From: Albibacterium profundi
Lineage (GTDB): Bacteria; Bacteroidota; Bacteroidia; Sphingobacteriales; Sphingobacteriaceae
DNA: 64,000 nucleotides
Direction of reading: 5' to 3'
Assembly (NCBI RefSeq): GCF_042159835.1
Contig: NZ_JBBVGT010000001.1
Coordinates: forward strand, 124,001 to 188,000
Part shown: piece by piece, positions 60,786-64,000 of the stretch
Position numbering within the stretch: position 1 is the stretch's first letter
Layout of the letters: each line of letters opens with the position of its first letter
The notes under the pieces: model-generated
Database searches by the model: none
What the model saw: the letters and a program-made list of their open reading frames with translations, nothing else
What the model was told of the DNA's origin: nothing
Made by a program: the position numbers and the translations under genes

Positions 60786-61130
60786 TTATTTTACTGCGTC
60801 TACAACTGCTTTAAAGGCCTCTGGTTGGTTCATTGCCAAATCAGCTAAAACCTTACGATTTAAGCCAACATTATTTTTTGACAATTTACCCATCAACTGA
60901 GAATATGAAATTCCATGTTGACGAGCACCAGCATTGATACGCTGAATCCATAATGCTCTGAATTCTCTCTTTTTGGTTTTACGATCGCGATATGCGTATT
61001 GTAAACCTTTTTCTAATGTATTTTTGGCAATGGTATAAACCTTACCTCTAGATCCATAATAGCCTTTGGCTAATTTTAAGATCTTTTTTCTTCTTCTTCT
61101 AGAAGCTACTGCGTTAACCGAACGTGGCAT
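60786..61130 (-). CDS. rplT: 50S ribosomal protein L20
   Basis: A 114-residue L20 starting MPRSVNAVASRRRRKKILKL with the family run KGYYGSRGKVYTIAKNTLEK and LWIQRINAGARQHGISYSQL. It binds 23S rRNA early in 50S assembly. Last gene of thrS-infC-rpmI-rplT. Confidence 0.98.
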   Translation of the reverse strand: MPRSVNAVASRRRRKKILKLAKGYYGSRGKVYTIAKNTLEKGLQYAYRDRKTKKREFRALWIQRINAGARQHGISYSQLMGKLSKNNVGLNRKVLADLAMNQPEAFKAVVDAVK

Positions 61131-61209
61131 AATTAATTTGTTTTTTGGTAATAGGCGACGTGTTTTCCAACGTACTTACAACCCGATACCTGGTTATTGA
61201 TTTCTGTTA

Positions 61210-61410
61210 TTATTTTCCTATTGTTAGCATACGCTTTACGTTCCCCATATCGCCATCAGCAACCAAGCTGGTTTGACGAAGGTTACGCTTGCGTTTAGTC
61301 GACTTCTTGGTTAAGATGTGACTCATGAATGCATTTTTTCTTGCAATTTTACCTTTTCCAGTAAGCTTAAAACGCTTTTTAGCACTGGAAGTGGTTTTCA
61401 TCTTTGGCAT
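61210..61410 (-). CDS. rpmI: 50S ribosomal protein L35
   Basis: A 66-residue L35 starting MPKMKTTSSAKKRFKLTGKG, containing AFMSHILTKKSTKRKRNLRQ. It lies between infC (56 nt) and rplT (79 nt). Confidence 0.98.
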   Translation of the reverse strand: MPKMKTTSSAKKRFKLTGKGKIARKNAFMSHILTKKSTKRKRNLRQTSLVADGDMGNVKRMLTIGK

Positions 61411-61466
61411 AATTCTATTTATTTTATCTATCTATTTTTATCTTTCATCCTTCAGAAAGAAGGTTT

Positions 61467-62036
61467 TTATTTTTTTGCTGCTCCTTTGGGTGCAACGGTG
61501 ATAAACATTCGCTTACCCTCCAATTTCGGAAGAAGTTCTACTTTTCCATAATCTTCAAGCGCTTGAGCAAAACGCAACAGCAAGATTTCACCTTGCTCCT
61601 TATAGACAATCGCACGACCTTTGAAGTGTACATAGGCTCGTACTTTCTCGCCTGACTCTAAGAACTTTTGAGCGTGTTTTAATTTAAATTCAAAATCGTG
61701 ATCATTTGTATTTGGCCCGAAGCGAATTTCTTTGATTACCGTTTGTTTTGCATTGGCTTTAATCTCCTTAAGCTTCTTCTTCTGCTCGTAAACGAATTTA
61801 CTGTAGTCAATAATCTTACAAACAGGAGGATTGGCATTCGGAGAAATCTCAACCAAGTCAAGATCCTGCTCATCAGCCATTGCAATAGCTTGTCGAGTTG
61901 GATATATTCCTTGCTCCACGTTGTCTCCAACCAACCGAACTTCTGTAGCTCTTATGTGGTTATTAATTCTATGATCGGGTTCTTTCTTTTTAAAAGGTGG
62001 CCTAGGGCCCCTAGATCCTGGTCTTTTTAATGCCAA
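61467..62036 (-). CDS. infC: Translation initiation factor IF-3
   Basis: A 189-residue IF-3. The N-domain has HRINNHIRATEVRLVGDN, then VEISPNANPPVCKIIDYSKF, the linker is KKKLKEIKANAKQ and the C-domain KEIRFGPNTNDHDFEFKLKH. The start is TTG (plus-strand CAA at 62034-62036): there is no in-frame ATG before residue 53 and the frame upstream has no better start. E. coli infC starts at AUU and is self-regulated because IF-3 rejects it; a non-ATG start here points to the same logic. It follows thrS by 11 nt. Confidence 0.96.
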   Translation of the reverse strand: MALKRPGSRGPRPPFKKKEPDHRINNHIRATEVRLVGDNVEQGIYPTRQAIAMADEQDLDLVEISPNANPPVCKIIDYSKFVYEQKKKLKEIKANAKQTVIKEIRFGPNTNDHDFEFKLKHAQKFLESGEKVRAYVHFKGRAIVYKEQGEILLLRFAQALEDYGKVELLPKLEGKRMFITVAPKGAAKK

Positions 62037-62047
62037 ATTTTTTAATT

Positions 62048-63973
62048 TTAAACGGTTATTTCTTTTGTTAATTGTTCGCTAAATGCCTCTACACTCATTG
62101 TTCCTATATCACCTACTCCATGTTTTCTTACTGAAATCTGTCCACTTTCAACTTCCTTCTCTCCTATTACTAACATATAAGGGATCTTTTTGATTTCAGC
62201 ATCACGAATTTTTCGTCCTACCTTTTCATCTCGCAAGTCAATTAAGCCGCAAATATCGGAATTATTGATAGATTCTAAAAGTTTTTTTGCATATTCTTCG
62301 TATTTTTCCGACACAGGAAGAATTATAAACTGCTCAGGTGCAAGCCATAACGGAAAGTTTCCACCACAGTGCTCAATCAAAACAGCCACAAAACGTTCGA
62401 GGGAGCCGAAGGGTGCTCTATGAATCATGACAGGTCGGTGTTTCGTGTTATCACTACCTGTGTACTCCAGTTCAAAACGCTCAGGAAGGTTATAGTCAAC
62501 TTGAATGGTTCCAAGCTGCCATTTCCTACCCAAGGCATCTTTAACCATGAAATCCAACTTGGGACCATAGAAAGCAGCCTCTCCCGTTTCTACAACTGTT
62601 TTCATTCCACGTTCAGCAGTGGCCTCGATGATCGCCTGTTCTGCTAACTTCCAATTATCATCAGATCCGATATACTTTTCTTTATTGTCAGGATCTCTCA
62701 ACGAGATTTGTGCCGTATAATCGTCAAAGCCTAAAGCCTTAAAAACGTATAAAGTAAGATCAATTACCTTTTTAAACTCATCCTTCACCTGATCCGGACG
62801 ACAAAACAAATGGGCGTCATCTTGTGTAAATCCGCGCACACGTGTTAATCCATGTAACTCTCCGCTCTGTTCATACCGGTATACTGTACCAAATTCAGCA
62901 AATCGCACCGGCAAATCCTTATAAGAACGAGGTTTGGTTTTGTAGATTTCGCAATGGTGCGGACAGTTCATTGGCTTTAAGAGAAATTCCTCTCCTTCTT
63001 GTGGAGTTGTAATCGGCTGAAACGAATCAGCTCCATATTTTTCATAGTGACCTGAGGTTACATATAGGTCTTTGTGACCAATATGGGGGGTTACAACCGG
63101 CTCGTAACCCGATTTGATCTGTGCCTTTTGCAAGAAATCAATTAATTTCTGGCGTAAAGCAGCCCCCTTAGGAAGCCACATCGGCAATCCCATTCCAACT
63201 TTTTCGGAGAAGGCAAAAAGCTCTAACTCTTTACCGAGCTTACGATGGTCACGTTTCTTCGCTTCTTCGATCATCTGCAGGTATTCCGTCAGCTCGCCTT
63301 GCTTAGGAAAACTCACACCATAAATTCGGGTCAACTGCTTTTTCGTTTCATCACCACGCCAATAAGCCCCAGCTACATTTGTTAACTTGATAGCTTTAAT
63401 GAGCCCTGTATGAGGAATATGTGGTCCGCGGCACAGATCTGTGAAATTCCCCTGTTTATAGAATGTGATATTGCCATCGTCTAATCCACTTAGAAGATCA
63501 AGCTTATACTCATCCGCTTTTTCGATATAGTATTTTTCGGCATCAGCTTTCGAAATAGATTCACGAAGGTATTCAGATTTTGTTCTCGCTAGTTCGATCA
63601 TCTTCTTCTCAATGGCCGGAAGTTCATCGGAAGAGAATTCGCGATCACCAAAATCCACATCGTAATAAAACCCAGTTTCTATAGACGGTCCGATTCCGAA
63701 TTTGGTTCCGGGATACAAGGCTTCAAGGGCTTCAGCCAAAAGGTGAGCGGAAGAATGCCAAAATGTGGATTTTCCCGCATCGTCATTCCAAGTCAGCAAT
63801 TTGACAGTCGAGTCAGCCTCAATAGGCCTACTTGAATCCCATACTTCTCCGTTAATTTCTGCAGCTAATACATTGCGAGCTAAACCTTCTGATATAGATA
63901 GGGCAATTTGATGAGCAGTAGTTCCCTTCTGAAACTCTTTTACAGTTCCATCAGGAAGAGTTATTTTAATCAT
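62048..63973 (-). CDS. thrS: Threonyl-tRNA synthetase
   Basis: A 641-residue ThrRS. It has an N-terminal TGS domain (ITLPDGTVKEFQKGTTAHQI), the editing domain with HSSAHLLAEAL and the distant H in C-x3-H form (DLCRGPHIPHTG), the class II core with motif 2 FGTVYRYEQSGELHGL, the zinc-binding Cys in LLKPMNCPHHCEIY, and motif 3 HRAPFGSLERFVA, then the anticodon-binding domain from about 540. It charges tRNA-Thr. The first gene of the operon; its leader mostly lies outside the window. Confidence 0.97.
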   Translation of the reverse strand: MIKITLPDGTVKEFQKGTTAHQIALSISEGLARNVLAAEINGEVWDSSRPIEADSTVKLLTWNDDAGKSTFWHSSAHLLAEALEALYPGTKFGIGPSIETGFYYDVDFGDREFSSDELPAIEKKMIELARTKSEYLRESISKADAEKYYIEKADEYKLDLLSGLDDGNITFYKQGNFTDLCRGPHIPHTGLIKAIKLTNVAGAYWRGDETKKQLTRIYGVSFPKQGELTEYLQMIEEAKKRDHRKLGKELELFAFSEKVGMGLPMWLPKGAALRQKLIDFLQKAQIKSGYEPVVTPHIGHKDLYVTSGHYEKYGADSFQPITTPQEGEEFLLKPMNCPHHCEIYKTKPRSYKDLPVRFAEFGTVYRYEQSGELHGLTRVRGFTQDDAHLFCRPDQVKDEFKKVIDLTLYVFKALGFDDYTAQISLRDPDNKEKYIGSDDNWKLAEQAIIEATAERGMKTVVETGEAAFYGPKLDFMVKDALGRKWQLGTIQVDYNLPERFELEYTGSDNTKHRPVMIHRAPFGSLERFVAVLIEHCGGNFPLWLAPEQFIILPVSEKYEEYAKKLLESINNSDICGLIDLRDEKVGRKIRDAEIKKIPYMLVIGEKEVESGQISVRKHGVGDIGTMSVEAFSEQLTKEITV

Positions 63974-64000
63974 TTACAAATATGATTTTAGATTTTCTAT

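Noticed and set aside
1..64000. tRNA or rRNA genes, CRISPR arrays, insertion sequences, prophage or integrase genes
   Set aside because: Read-through of the gene-free stretches showed no tRNA-like arms, no spaced direct repeats and no transposase- or phage-type proteins; a covariance-model scan would be needed to exclude a divergent small RNA.

Overview
The window comes from a Bacteroidota chromosome, most likely family Sphingobacteriaceae. The evidence is a SusC/SusD/SusE maltose locus, promoters of the Bacteroidota type (TTG, about 20 nt, TAnnTTTG), few Shine-Dalgarno sequences, many lipoproteins with a short signal and Cys, and family-typical genes such as the DUF6496 protein, fused SecDF and the TrxR-like ferredoxin reductase with an adrenodoxin-type ferredoxin. 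No tRNA, rRNA, CRISPR array, insertion sequence or prophage was seen. Coding is dense, and both window ends cut through or abut genes: eboD is truncated on the left and thrS starts 27 nt from the right end.

Layout. 1-2.8 kb: 3' end of an ebo cluster (eboD', eboE, eboF), then a two-domain universal stress protein. 3.7-8.1 kb: a probable N-acetylhexosamine salvage island: NahK-like kinase and CBM9-like protein diverge from a GH109-type enzyme, with two identical 10-bp palindromes in the shared promoter and a LacI-type regulator downstream. 8.1-11.2 kb: S41 peptidase, degenerate HAD protein, orphan pre-ATP-grasp-like protein and LolD-type ATPase. 11.3-14.7 kb: sucC, asnS and a YciO-like protein. 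14.7-18.5 kb: trpD-trpF-trpB-trpA preceded by a leader peptide with two adjacent Trp codons and an intrinsic terminator. 18.5-20.4 kb: BON lipoprotein, SatD-like protein, DUF3307 protein. 20.4-33.7 kb: a complete maltose/starch locus (susC, susD, susE; pgmB, maltose phosphorylase, MFS transporter, GH13 lipoprotein; LacI regulator), with a perfect 16-bp operator between the -33 and -7 elements of the susC promoter and its 12-bp core repeated in pgmB.

33.9-36.2 kb: GNAT acetyltransferase and ornithine/alanine racemase-like enzyme behind a structured 5' leader, then pdxH. 36.2-48.6 kb: ion, osmolyte and stress genes (AGCS symporter, DUF389 protein, NhaA, small membrane proteins, a beta-propeller lipoprotein group, MscS channel, Usp, BCCT transporter, ECF sigma factor with a 4-TM partner). 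48.6-52.6 kb: a SAM-I riboswitch, a Cys-rich 42-codon leader ORF, then O-acetylhomoserine sulfhydrylase, metX and homoserine dehydrogenase. 52.6-57.9 kb: hypothetical lipoprotein, DUF6496 protein, thyA, folA, secDF. 58-60.7 kb: MarR, TrxR-like ferredoxin reductase, ferredoxin, HMG-CoA-lyase-like enzyme. 60.8-64 kb: the conserved thrS-infC-rpmI-rplT operon, with infC starting at TTG.

How it works together: the clearest modules are the maltose locus (outer-membrane capture, import, phosphorolysis of maltose to glucose and beta-glucose-1-phosphate, then conversion to glucose-6-phosphate), the methionine operon under SAM control, and the last steps of Trp synthesis apparently under Trp-codon attenuation. 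The least described elements are the trp leader, the Cys-rich ORF behind the SAM riboswitch, the structured leader before the GNAT/racemase pair and the degenerate HAD/pre-ATP-grasp pair.
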